Of a DNA stretch of 64,000 nucleotides, positions 1 through 7,997 are shown one piece after another. A model generated the notes under the pieces. It saw only the letters and a list, made by a program, of their open reading frames with translations. It was not told the origin of the DNA and ran no database searches. The stretch's first letter is position 1, and each line of letters starts with the position of its first letter. Both the position numbers and the translations under genes were made by a program. Origin of the DNA: Photobacterium galatheae (GTDB lineage: Bacteria; Pseudomonadota; Gammaproteobacteria; Enterobacterales; Vibrionaceae); contig NZ_JMIB01000021.1 of NCBI RefSeq assembly GCF_000695255.1, forward strand, positions 1 to 64,000. The letters run 5' to 3'.

Positions 1-7
1 ACTATTG

Positions 8-33
8 GGGGTCAGTTCAAAAAGCGGCTTTTG
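8..33 (-). terminator. weak hairpin after fabA
   Basis: Read on the - strand, a short stem (TCAAAAG / CTTTTTGA around a CCG loop) follows the fabA stop codon by about 25 bases. The stem is A/T-rich and has no proper U tract, so it is only a possible terminator. Bases 1-57 hold nothing else recognisable. Confidence 0.3.
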
Positions 34-57
34 AAAGATGGAATGCTTGAGTCTAAC

Positions 58-573
58 TCAGAAGTTAGAAGTGTCTTGGAACAGGCCAACTTTCAGATCT
101 TTAGCGACATAAATTTCTTTACCGTCAACCAAAACACGACCATCAGCGACGCCCATGATCAACTTACGGTTGATAACACGCTTCATCTGAATTTCATAGG
201 TGACTTTCTTTGCAGTCGGCAGGATTTGTCCTGTGAATTTGACTTCACCAACACCCAGCGCACGGCCTTTACCTTCGCCGCCAATCCAGCCTAGGAAGAA
301 ACCAACCAGTTGCCACATTGCGTCTAAGCCCAGGCAACCTGGCATCACAGGATCGCCAGGGAAGTGGCAGTCAAAAAACCATAGATCCGGATTGATATCC
401 AGCTCTGCAGTAATCAGGCCTTTACCAAACTCACCACCTTGGTCAGTAATTTCGGTAATGCGATCCATCATCAGCATGTTTGGTGCTGGTAATTGAGGAC
501 GGCCAGGGCCAAAAAGTTTACCCTGGCTAGATTCGAGGAGATCGTCACGGTTGTAAGAATTGCATTTCTTCAT
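58..573 (-). CDS. fabA: 3-hydroxydecanoyl-ACP dehydratase/isomerase FabA
   Basis: Cytoplasmic enzyme of type II fatty acid synthesis. It dehydrates 3-hydroxydecanoyl-ACP and isomerises the trans-2 to the cis-3 double bond, committing carbon to unsaturated fatty acids. The 171-residue product has the family's usual length and the active-site pair expected from the E. coli enzyme: His70 in [11 protein letters not shown] and Asp84 in LGLDAMWQ. The start ATG follows directly from the FabR-like operator at 612-629, which sits about 40 bases upstream and fits known control of fabA by FabR. The gene is divergent from nothing and is followed upstream by lonH on the same strand, with 69 bases between them. 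Identification is firm. Confidence 0.97.
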   Translation of the reverse strand: MKKCNSYNRDDLLESSQGKLFGPGRPQLPAPNMLMMDRITEITDQGGEFGKGLITAELDINPDLWFFDCHFPGDPVMPGCLGLDAMWQLVGFFLGWIGGEGKGRALGVGEVKFTGQILPTAKKVTYEIQMKRVINRKLIMGVADGRVLVDGKEIYVAKDLKVGLFQDTSNF

Positions 574-611
574 TGGATGCTTATTTCTCTTTGAAATTAT
601 TGAGGCAATTT

Positions 612-629
612 AGCTTACACCTGTACGCT
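612..629 (-). promoter_or_regulatory. FabR-like operator upstream of fabA
   Basis: An 18-bp imperfect palindrome, AGCTTACA-CC-TGTACGCT, lies between lonH and fabA. The right arm read in reverse is AGCGTACA and the left arm differs from it by one base. It matches the known FabR half-site AGCGTACA, so I read it as the operator through which FabR tunes unsaturated fatty acid synthesis. Motif seen directly; binding inferred. Confidence 0.65.
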
Positions 630-642
630 ATAACAACTCGGA

Positions 643-2352
643 TCAGTGGTGGCCCAACCAGTTCCTAAACATTGAGAGCCACCCACGGTCATCACTATGT
701 CCGCCATGCACCTGTTCAATGCGCTCAGCAATGACATCTAATAAAGTGTCTGCCTGACTGTCTTCTTTGTTTGTATCGCGACGGAAAGCTTTACCCGTGA
801 GTAGAGGCAAGGCGTCGTCAACACTCTCGACAGCCCAAATATGAAATCGACCTTGTTGAATTGATTCCAGTACCTCATCGGAAAGACACAGATTACTGAG
901 GTTTGTTTTCGGTAATATGACACCTTGTTGACCTGTTAGCCCTCGGTATGCACAAACCTTGTAAAAGCCTTCGATCTTTTCATTAATGCCTCCCACAGCC
1001 TGGACTCGCCCAAATTGGTCAACTGCACCAGTGACAGCGATTTGCTGATTGATCGGGTGTTGAGACAAGGCTGAAACTAACGAGCAAAGCTCTGCCAGAG
1101 AAGCGCTATCGCCATCAACCTCACTGTATGATTGCTCAAAAACTATCGAGGCAGCATAGGGCAGTGGTTGATCCAAGTTCAAGGCTGCACTCAAAAACGC
1201 CTGCATGATCATCATGCCTTTAGCATGGATATTACCGGCGAGTTCTGCTTTACGTTCAACATCTGAAATATCGCCATCACCAAAATGCACGACACAGGAG
1301 ATACGAGCCGGTTCACCGTAAGCTGTGGGATGGCCTGGCATCTCAACAACGGTTAAGCCGTTCACCTGGCCGACCTCTTGACCTTGGCAGTCAATGATCA
1401 CCTGACCATGATGTATATCTTCAATGGCTCGCTCTGGCAAATAGGCGCTTCTGTACTCTTTGGCTTTCAGTGAGCGCTTGATGTGCTCAGCATGAATTGG
1501 CTGCCCCTCAGATTCAATAGCCGCTTCACAAAGTAGGCTCAGATACCAGATAGGGCAAAGCGGAAGGCGGTTCTGGTCTTCTTCATGGCGTGCGCCTGTT
1601 CTCATCAACAGCTTTAACGCTTCAGTGTCGGCGACATCGGGCAAGGATGCTTTTTGAATCATCGACTTCAGATAAGCCAGATAATGAGGCAGGCTATCTT
1701 GAGTCAGGCGCATGTCCTGTTCAAATTCCCCGTACATACTGAATCCGGAAGCAATATCGGGCTCAGCATTTTCCAGTTCAGCCATCAGGTATCTATCACC
1801 AATCAGCACCAGCTTCACATTCAGTGTTTCGGGTGGGGGTAATGGATACAGCTTTTTTTGAGTCATCGGTTGCCACTCAAGCTGACCATTCATCAGTACA
1901 GATTTTAATCTCGGCCACAGGCTTGGGTTTGCCAGAATACTCGCAACGGAGAGAACCAGATAACCGTTGTTGGCTTGATGAAGTAACCCGTGTTTAACCT
2001 GAGGTTTCGTCAGTTTCCCATCCTCAAGCGGCGGATAAACAGCCCCAAACAAATTAACTTCAGTGACGTTGTCACCAGCAATGATTACTGAAGATTCTTC
2101 AGTAGATTCTTGAGGTAAAGTGTGAAAGTGATGGATTAAATCAATGATATAATCACGATAAATTTTGTTATCCGGTGCAGTAACCCGCAGAACTCTGGGT
2201 TGAATGTTGACTGCTGTGAATCGGCGTACAGCATCGCACAAGCGATCTTGTAAAATGCCTGTCGGTGCAGGGGAAAGTTGTGCATATTGCGCCAGAACTG
2301 ATTCATATTGCGAATAGTCTGGAAGCATGGTACGCCAGGATTCTTCTTGCAT
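643..2352 (-). CDS. Lon-type serine protease, YcbZ/LonH family
   Basis: A 569-residue protein with a C-terminal Lon protease domain holding the Ser-Lys dyad: Ser416 in DGDSAS and Lys459 in GINEKIEG. The first 300 residues correspond to the ATPase-like part of the family, but I see no intact Walker A motif, as in E. coli YcbZ (586 residues). It probably degrades cytoplasmic proteins, with substrates unknown. A second possible start is Met9. It sits between fabA and matP, an arrangement I recall from other Vibrionaceae and enterics. A perfect matS site (2063-2075) lies inside the coding region near the 5' end. Confidence 0.9.
   Translation of the reverse strand: MQEESWRTMLPDYSQYESVLAQYAQLSPAPTGILQDRLCDAVRRFTAVNIQPRVLRVTAPDNKIYRDYIIDLIHHFHTLPQESTEESSVIIAGDNVTEVNLFGAVYPPLEDGKLTKPQVKHGLLHQANNGYLVLSVASILANPSLWPRLKSVLMNGQLEWQPMTQKKLYPLPPPETLNVKLVLIGDRYLMAELENAEPDIASGFSMYGEFEQDMRLTQDSLPHYLAYLKSMIQKASLPDVADTEALKLLMRTGARHEEDQNRLPLCPIWYLSLLCEAAIESEGQPIHAEHIKRSLKAKEYRSAYLPERAIEDIHHGQVIIDCQGQEVGQVNGLTVVEMPGHPTAYGEPARISCVVHFGDGDISDVERKAELAGNIHAKGMMIMQAFLSAALNLDQPLPYAASIVFEQSYSEVDGDSASLAELCSLVSALSQHPINQQIAVTGAVDQFGRVQAVGGINEKIEGFYKVCAYRGLTGQQGVILPKTNLSNLCLSDEVLESIQQGRFHIWAVESVDDALPLLTGKAFRRDTNKEDSQADTLLDVIAERIEQVHGGHSDDRGWLSMFRNWLGHH
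2063..2075. other. matS site 1 (MatP binding)
   Basis: GTGACGTTGTCAC is a perfect match to the matS consensus GTGACRNYGTCAC. It is embedded in the lonH coding region, only 516 bases from the matP start. MatP bound to such sites organises the Ter macrodomain. Confidence 0.85.
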
Positions 2353-2590
2353 AACTTGGTGTAAATTCCGTTACTGTGAGAAAGACAGCAGTATAAAGGA
2401 ATCGCTGTCCGCATAATAGAAGACGTTTTGTTTTTGCTGGTCAGCTGGGATCAACCCATGAGACTTTGTGTTCACCGAACCTAAAAAACAAATGGTTACT
2501 GACTGTATCATTGTGCTTCATAGGGAACTTGGTTACACTGTCACTCTATACTTATTGTAGTCTTTCACAAACGCAGATAAGCAGCAGATT

Positions 2591-3043
2591 ATGAAATATC
2601 AGCAATTGGAAAACCTGGAAGCTGGCTGGAAGTGGGGTTATCTCGCAAAGAAGTACAAGGAAGGAGAAGCCATCACCCGTTACATTGATACCAGTGAAGC
2701 AGACGCAGCAGTGCAGTCTTTCCTGGCGCTTGAGCACGAGCCAACCAAAGTACCGGAGTGGATTGAAAAGCACATGTCGCTCTCATTGGACAACAAAATG
2801 AAGCAGGCCATTCGTGCAAAACGTAAACGCCACTTCAATGCTGAACAGGTCCACACTCGGAAGAAATCGATCGATTTGGATTATCGGGTTTGGGAGAAAC
2901 TGTCGGATAAATCCAGAGAGCTAGACTGTACGCTATCTGACACGATCGAGTATCTGTTGAGTGAAAGTAGCAAATCGCTGGAAGCGAATAAGAAAGTACA
3001 AGATATCAAACAAGACTTGAGTAAATTGCTTCAGTTAGATTGA
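2591..3043 (+). CDS. matP: macrodomain Ter protein MatP
   Basis: DNA-binding protein that recognises matS, condenses the terminus region and links it to the division machinery. The 150-residue length equals that of E. coli MatP, and the N-terminal MKYQQLENLEAGWKWGYL block is diagnostic. The C-terminal ribbon-helix-helix runs from about residue 95 to 135 (KKSIDLDYRVWEKLS onward) and is followed by a short coiled-coil tail. Four perfect matS sites in this same window give it local targets. It is read away from lonH across a 238-base intergenic stretch and is followed after 44 bases by the DUF3634 gene, possibly in one transcript. Confidence 0.97.
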   Translation: MKYQQLENLEAGWKWGYLAKKYKEGEAITRYIDTSEADAAVQSFLALEHEPTKVPEWIEKHMSLSLDNKMKQAIRAKRKRHFNAEQVHTRKKSIDLDYRVWEKLSDKSRELDCTLSDTIEYLLSESSKSLEANKKVQDIKQDLSKLLQLD

Positions 3044-3087
3044 TTCGCTAACCTAATAGAAGCGCTGTTTGTCAGAGGATAAAAACA

Positions 3088-3396
3088 ATGGAATATGTTT
3101 TTTTACTTGCAATTGCCGTACTTATCTTGGTTTTTAAAGATCGTCCAGTGATGGTGCTCATATTCGAGGATGGTAAGTTGATTAAAACGAAAGGCCATAT
3201 CCCAGCAGGTTTCTTAAATAGTTGCAAAGACATTGCCCACAGAGCGCCTTTCAATGGACAAATCAAGGTGTATAAAAACCGGTTTACAACGAAACTGATT
3301 TTTTCAAAAGATGTTCCGGTAAACGTAAAACAGAAAATACGGAATGTGTTTCCGTTCGCATCTGCTAGTAAAAAGGCAGGGCACAAACGCGCGTGA
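3088..3396 (+). CDS. DUF3634 family small membrane-anchored protein
   Basis: A 102-residue protein with one N-terminal hydrophobic helix (residues 3-15), then a soluble, basic domain ending in KKAGHKRA. The blocks DRPV, TKGHIPAGF, FSKDVPVNVKQKIRNVFP match what I know of DUF3634, a family largely confined to Vibrionaceae and often found beside matP. Function is unknown. A good ribosome-binding site (AGAGGAT) lies 6 bases before the ATG. A hairpin at 3419-3435 probably ends the transcript. Confidence 0.8.
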   Translation: MEYVFLLAIAVLILVFKDRPVMVLIFEDGKLIKTKGHIPAGFLNSCKDIAHRAPFNGQIKVYKNRFTTKLIFSKDVPVNVKQKIRNVFPFASASKKAGHKRA

Positions 3397-3418
3397 TGTT
3401 GTTCATCAATGTTCACTG

Positions 3419-3435
3419 GGCCTGAAAAACAGGCC
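3419..3435 (+). terminator. hairpin after the DUF3634 gene
   Basis: GGCCTG-AAAAA-CAGGCC forms a perfect 6-bp stem with a 5-base loop 22 bases after the stop codon, followed by a short T-containing tail. Probable terminator for matP-DUF3634; the U tract is poor. Confidence 0.5.
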
Positions 3436-3513
3436 TTCTAACTATCGCCTTAGCACTTAGCGCACTATAACTTTATATGATTGGTAAAATTTAAACCTTT
3501 CATTGTTGAACGG

Positions 3514-3918
3514 TTAATTTTCTGCATTCAACTGGCGACTTTGATGCACTTTTTCTAAACATTGATTCAGCTTCTTCATCGAAAGAGGCTTAACAATATA
3601 ACCATCTGGCTTGTGAGAAATTACTTTTTTTACGGTTTCCATTTCATTTTCAGCAGTGACGATGATCACCGGTAAATCCGGAAAATCCTGTTTAATCTGA
3701 GTCAGCAGGGGGAGACCATCAAGAGGCACGTTGAGATTCAGGTCTAAAAAAACACAGTCGAGCGAATAGCCAACTAATTTTGATTTTGCAAAGATAGCTT
3801 CAGCTTGATTGGTCGACCCAGCATAAAGTAATGTTTGGGGTTGGACGCTGTTTCTCAGAAGTTGTGCTAAAATCTGCGCCATCATTTTGTTATCTTCAAT
3901 AATCAGCACATTCTTCAT
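3514..3918 (-). CDS. receiver-only response regulator (CheY-like)
   Basis: A 134-residue single receiver domain with no output domain. Key residues are visible: acidic pair Glu8-Asp9 (IIEDN), phospho-acceptor Asp59 (FLDLNL), Thr88 (IVTAE) and Lys110 (IVKPL). It could act by protein contact, as CheY does, or as a phosphate sink or relay. No histidine kinase is adjacent; the nearest is VpsS at 7998-10094, beyond the dif site, and nothing links them directly. It is transcribed towards the DUF3634 gene. Confidence 0.85.
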   Translation of the reverse strand: MKNVLIIEDNKMMAQILAQLLRNSVQPQTLLYAGSTNQAEAIFAKSKLVGYSLDCVFLDLNLNVPLDGLPLLTQIKQDFPDLPVIIVTAENEMETVKKVISHKPDGYIVKPLSMKKLNQCLEKVHQSRQLNAEN

Positions 3919-4249
3919 TCACCGTCATCCTATTTTTTTATGTGTTTTTATTTACTTAGATACTAGAAAAGTTTTTACCGACATTCTAGGGATTTTAGTC
4001 ATAACCAAACCACTCTAATGCACTATAACTAATTTTTATGCTAAAAATGTTAATATAGTCACAGTGATAACGATACAAACAACCTTCATCAACAAAAAAG
4101 CTATCAAGGCCTCTATAAAATACTCAGACCCAAGAAAGTTTTGATATTCCTCACGTTATCTACTCAAAATCAAACGGCAACCACCTCGTCAAATGATATG
4201 TTTGTCATACAGAGATTCTACAACGTCACAAGCGTGGCTGATTCACTAG
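3919..4249. other. intergenic region, no gene seen
   Basis: This 331-base A/T-rich stretch separates the divergent receiver gene and helicase gene and must hold both promoters. It contains the 16-mer CTAATGCACTATAACT (4015-4030), which recurs in reverse orientation at 33998-34013. I see no RNA gene or terminator. Confidence 0.5.
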
Positions 4250-6994
4250 GTGTCCATCGTGTCAATGCCGTCTGCTTCAACCTCTTATTTGAAATATTAT
4301 CAACGCTGCTATCGTGAAGACAGTCATGACCTGTCTCTGTCGAACATCATGCGAATACGGCAAAACAGAAGATTATGGATAACGGAAGAAGAAGTCCTAT
4401 TATCCGACAAATTACCCAGACTGCCTGTCATAGATTCAATTGCAGACGAGATGGCAAAACAGGCAGATCTATACCGCCGTGAAAAGCGTCTGATCTATGG
4501 CTGCCTGATGATTAAAGGGCAGGTCAGTGTTACAAGTGGTTTTACAAATCAACGTCAGTTGTTTTCGCCATTGCTATATATGCCTGCTGACTTGACCCAA
4601 GATGACGCAGGGCATCGTTGTATTCAGATTGATAATACTGATATTCGCATAAACAACTCGCTCCTGAGACAAATCCTTAAACCTGAATTTGAACCACATG
4701 TGACTGATACCTTTCCAGTACCTGTGTTTCCGCTGACCGATGTTTATATTGCCCAAATTGGGCACTGGCTCGCTTCATATTGCCAAATTCAGCATCTTGA
4801 AAATTTAGCCCAATGGCCATTATTAGATTGCGCTTCAAACGCCGTAAATATGCCAGAGAGGAACGAAGTTGCACTGGTATGTAGCAGTGTACTATTTCTG
4901 GCCGACAGAAGCCGGGGGAGTCGCGGCGTATTACATGAGCTGAACCAGATGGCTTTACGCCCGACGCTCTCTCTGCCACTGTTACAATTATTCCGGAGCA
5001 GTGAAGAGACAAAATCTCAACCGAAGAAACGCAATCAACGGCAGACACTTCACGCATGTCATTTGCCATACCAACTGAGTTTGCCACAGCAACAGGCCTT
5101 AAAAAATGCAGCAAACCTGCCATTGAGTATTCTTTCAGGGCCACCTGGTACAGGAAAAAGCTTTACGATTGCGGCAATGGCAATTGACCGAATGATGCAT
5201 GGTGAGTCTGTGCTGATTGTAGCGAAAACAGAGCAGGCCATCGATGTAATTGCAGAGAAGCTCAGAAATAGCTTTGGCCTTGAAAGTGGCTTTGTGCATA
5301 CGAATAGCGCATCTTTCAATAAAACGATGCGTCAGTATCTGGAGACAATTTTACTGTCCGGACAAAAAGCGACAACGTCACAAAGTCAGTCTTCCGCAGT
5401 ACAGTTGGCAAAGTCCAGCACACAATTATCGAAAGCAGAAAGCGCATTTTCACGAGCTTTATGGATTGCTCGTTACGCCAGTGGTTATAGTTCAGGTTCG
5501 TGGTTTCAAAAACTCAAAGCAAACCTTCTGAAGATCGTCACACCAGATGACAGCTTGTGGCACACACAGGAAACACTTCACCAAATGACTCAAGTTTACA
5601 ATGCACTGGCTATGTCTGAGATGAACCGGATCAGAGGTGAACAGCTGGCTGATGTACTCGAAAGCCGGCGTGTCGTCCTACATCAGTTTTGGGATGCATT
5701 AAAAGCAAGGCACTCGAAGACTCAGGAAGAGCGTTTTCAGAATACAGATTTTGAGACAATCACGTCAGCATTACCGATATGGCTGGTTACAGTGGATGAA
5801 CTCAGCCAATCTTTACCGCTGTTTGAGTCATTATTCGATGTCGTTATTTTTGATGAAGCGACCCAGTGTGATATTGCGAGCGCGCTACCGGCGCTTTATC
5901 GAGCAAAACGAGCTGTTGTTGCAGGGGATGTAAAACAACTTCGACACGTATCTTTTCTTTCACGCTCCCAACAAACCACATTCTGGCAAGAAGAGGGCTT
6001 ACCTGAACATCTATTAGAAAACTTTGCTTATCGCGATCAATCACTACTGGATTGGGTGTCTTGCGGATTATCAAGTCAAAACGCGGTTACTTTTTTAGAT
6101 GAACATTACCGGAGTCAGGCTGATCTGATTCATTTCAGCAATCAGCATTTCTATGATAATCGATTAAAGATCATGCAGGCCCGTCCAGGAAGTGCACATC
6201 AGCCCGCCTTAGAGTTTATCTACTTAGCAGAAGGAAAACGGACAAAAGCTGGGCGAAATTCAAAAGAAAAAGAGACGGTGATTGCTCTGATTGAATCTTA
6301 TATCGATTCATATAAAGATGCTGTATACCCGCCAACCATCGGCGTTATTTCTCCATACAGAGAACAAGCGACTTACATTGAGAAAGCGGTCGAAAAGCAC
6401 TTTTCATATAACGTGATTCAACGACATAATATCCGAGTATCCACACCTTACGGTTTTCAGGGTGAAGAACGGGATATCATGATTTTATCGATGGCGGTTG
6501 ATGAAAACAGTTCCCGTGCTGCCGGTTATTTAAATCGGGAAGACATGTTTAATGTCATGGTGACGCGGGCAAGAAAGTCGCAAATTGTTTTACATTCTCT
6601 GTTACCAGAGACCTTGAGCCATCAAAATTTACTCCGTCGTTATCTCAGCGACACTCACAATGGTCACATGGCCGCAGATCAGCGATCCGCAAAATCAATC
6701 ATTTGTGATTTCACTAGCCAGATCAAACAAGCATTGGAACGGGCAGGGATCCAACATTGGATCGGTGCATTTGTCGCGGGTGAAAATATTGATGTTGTTT
6801 GTCAGCATGGCGAAATAACACTCGGTCTGGATTTGATCGGTTACAACGGTGAGTTTGAAGCGTACTTTGATATCAATTCACATCGAACATTCCAAAGAGC
6901 AGGACTTGCAGTTCTTCCTGTACCATTTCGGTTATGGCAATCTGAGCCAGAGCGAATTCTTCAAGAAATCAAAAGCCGTTTGAAGATAAACTAG
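4250..6994 (+). CDS. superfamily 1 (UPF1/DNA2-like) helicase with unassigned C-terminal domain
   Basis: A 914-residue ATP-dependent DNA or RNA helicase. Walker A (SGPPGTGKSF) is near residue 297 and the DEAT Walker B (IFDEATQCD) near 535. Later SF1 motifs are HYRSQ, GVISPYREQ, STPYGFQGEERD and MVTRARKS near 770. The first 250 residues have no motif I recognise. The last 100 residues contain DLIGYNGEFEAYFDIN; their position recalls the restriction-endonuclease-like domain often fused to such helicases, but the usual catalytic lysine is not evident. The start is uncertain: GTG at 4250, GTG 4259 or ATG 4265. It stands alone between core genes and dif, so it may be acquired. Involvement in phage defence is possible but not shown. 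Confidence 0.8.
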   Translation: MSIVSMPSASTSYLKYYQRCYREDSHDLSLSNIMRIRQNRRLWITEEEVLLSDKLPRLPVIDSIADEMAKQADLYRREKRLIYGCLMIKGQVSVTSGFTNQRQLFSPLLYMPADLTQDDAGHRCIQIDNTDIRINNSLLRQILKPEFEPHVTDTFPVPVFPLTDVYIAQIGHWLASYCQIQHLENLAQWPLLDCASNAVNMPERNEVALVCSSVLFLADRSRGSRGVLHELNQMALRPTLSLPLLQLFRSSEETKSQPKKRNQRQTLHACHLPYQLSLPQQQALKNAANLPLSILSGPPGTGKSFTIAAMAIDRMMHGESVLIVAKTEQAIDVIAEKLRNSFGLESGFVHTNSASFNKTMRQYLETILLSGQKATTSQSQSSAVQLAKSSTQLSKAESAFSRALWIARYASGYSSGSWFQKLKANLLKIVTPDDSLWHTQETLHQMTQVYNALAMSEMNRIRGEQLADVLESRRVVLHQFWDALKARHSKTQEERFQNTDFETITSALPIWLVTVDELSQSLPLFESLFDVVIFDEATQCDIASALPALYRAKRAVVAGDVKQLRHVSFLSRSQQTTFWQEEGLPEHLLENFAYRDQSLLDWVSCGLSSQNAVTFLDEHYRSQADLIHFSNQHFYDNRLKIMQARPGSAHQPALEFIYLAEGKRTKAGRNSKEKETVIALIESYIDSYKDAVYPPTIGVISPYREQATYIEKAVEKHFSYNVIQRHNIRVSTPYGFQGEERDIMILSMAVDENSSRAAGYLNREDMFNVMVTRARKSQIVLHSLLPETLSHQNLLRRYLSDTHNGHMAADQRSAKSIICDFTSQIKQALERAGIQHWIGAFVAGENIDVVCQHGEITLGLDLIGYNGEFEAYFDINSHRTFQRAGLAVLPVPFRLWQSEPERILQEIKSRLKIN
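6741..6748 (+). other. KOPS octamer pointing right towards dif
   Basis: GGGCAGGG matches the FtsK-orienting sequence GGGNAGGG. It lies on the + strand left of the dif candidate, so it directs FtsK rightwards to 7736, which is the expected polarity. Confidence 0.6.
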
Positions 6995-7089
6995 ATCAAG
7001 TAACACTGTCACATATTGTAAGAAATATAATCTAATGCTCGGAAACTTAGGCCACTGTGCTGTGCGGTGAACATCTAAAGAAGTAGGTT

Positions 7090-7338
7090 ATGGGAAAAGT
7101 GATTATTTTAATTACGACATTTATTGCATGTGTCTGTCTTACCTATGTGGCCTTAATGGCAGATTTTGGCGATTACTGCTTGCATTTAGTTGATGTATAC
7201 AGTTGCAAGAAATGGAATGTCACAAAGCTTATGATGTTAATTTTCATTGGACTGTTTTATGGATTCGTTTCAGGTTTTATTGTAAAAAAAATTATCATTA
7301 AGATAGCAAGTGCATTTAAGTCCAGCAGTTCTAATTAA
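7090..7338 (+). CDS. small two-helix membrane protein, unknown
   Basis: An 82-residue protein that I do not recognise. Two hydrophobic segments (about residues 4-24 and 47-68) flank a short loop with two cysteines and a lysine pair (YSCKKW). The C-terminus is basic then serine-rich. The ribosome-binding site AAGAAG-TAGG precedes the ATG. It follows the helicase by 95 bases on the same strand and may be co-transcribed with it. Its 3' end abuts the broken insertion sequence, so the C-terminal tail could have been altered by that event. Confidence 0.6.
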   Translation: MGKVIILITTFIACVCLTYVALMADFGDYCLHLVDVYSCKKWNVTKLMMLIFIGLFYGFVSGFIVKKIIIKIASAFKSSSSN

Positions 7339-7357
7339 CATATAAGGAGACATCATT

Positions 7358-7631
7358 TGTTTCAAACCAATCATGATGCGAGCCGTCAATTTGAACCAAT
7401 TCACCCAGGCAATCACGACGATGACGAGGCTGGTAGACGCGTGGCTTGCGTTTGGCATGGGGAACCCAAAGACCATCCGCGATCATCCATGAAGCGTTTG
7501 ACCAAACGATAAACTTGGCGCGGACTCAGTTTAAGTAAGCGGGCAGCCTCAACACCGGTGAGCCGTTTGTCACAGATGTTTTGGATAAGCTTGATTCTCA
7601 GTAATTCACTATCAGTCATGGTTAATAGCAT
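7358..7631 (-). pseudogene. ISNCY-family transposase remnant
   Basis: The 5' end encodes the helix-turn-helix of an ISNCY transposase (MTDSELLRIKLIQ, then EAARLLKLSPRQVYRL). After RFMDD the frame shifts. In another frame the sequence continues as DGLWVPHAKRKPRVYQPR and then QIDGSHHDWFE, which in intact relatives lies about 80 residues further on. The protein stops matching at 7358, before most of the catalytic domain. So the gene carries an internal deletion and a 3' truncation. The two halves meet at a shared TGGATGAT-like stretch, suggesting deletion between short homologies. The start is Met at 7631 or 7619. Confidence 0.85.
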
Positions 7632-7735
7632 CCACGGGCTCCAAACTCGGTAAAGAAAGCATGTTTTGAAGCTAGAACAACATGACATTTCAATCTGGCT
7701 CAAACCTGACACTTCTAACTAGATCTTACAAGCTC

Positions 7736-7763
7736 AGTACGCATAACATAGATTATGTTAAAT
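7736..7763 (+). other. dif: candidate dif site (XerCD chromosome dimer resolution)
   Basis: The site has an 11-base XerC-type arm AGTACGCATAA, a 6-base spacer CATAGA and an 11-base XerD arm TTATGTTAAAT. The XerD arm is identical to that of E. coli and Vibrio dif. The XerC arm differs from E. coli GGTGCGCATAA at two positions. Location is consistent: four matS sites and matP surround it, and KOPS octamers switch strand here. The spacer differs from the usual TGTATA/TGTATG, which could reflect lineage or a past integration event. Confidence 0.85.
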
Positions 7764-7955
7764 AATGGGTTTAATAATGATGATCTTTCCTTTATTACCT
7801 GACTACACCTACTCTCCAACGGCCTTGTTTCAACGATTCTGAACAGCAATTTAACCATAATCAGGATTTACCATAAAATAGGTAATTTACACTTAGATTT
7901 AAGTTCTGCTGCAAATGTCAGTTTGCCTGGTACTTCAATCTAACGTGGAATTACC
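7764..7955. other. intergenic region between dif and vpsS, no gene seen
   Basis: A/T-rich sequence with no reading frame or RNA gene that I can support. It ends at the long palindrome of 7956-7986. Confidence 0.5.
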
Positions 7956-7986
7956 TATCAGACAAACGCCTGGCGTTTGTCTGATA
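7956..7986. terminator. 31-bp perfect palindrome after vpsS
   Basis: Arms TATCAGACAAACGCC and GGCGTTTGTCTGATA are exact inverse complements around one T. As RNA this gives a 13-bp stem with a 5-base CCTGG loop, starting 11 bases after the vpsS stop codon (read on the - strand). Position suggests a vpsS terminator, but no U tract follows on either strand, so a protein-binding or recombination role is also possible. Confidence 0.5.
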
Positions 7987-7997
7987 CAAGATGGCAA

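Noticed and set aside
5369..5381. Near-matS GCGACAACGTCAC in the helicase gene
   Set aside because: One mismatch at a constrained position (second base). Listed sites are exact matches only.
7000..7012. Near-matS GTAACACTGTCAC just after the helicase gene
   Set aside because: One mismatch at the third base; may bind MatP weakly but does not meet the consensus.
62..7717. 13-base match (GACACTTCTAACT) between the end of fabA and the flank of the IS remnant
   Set aside because: Tens of 13-base matches are expected by chance in 64 kb on both strands; it does not indicate an IS end.
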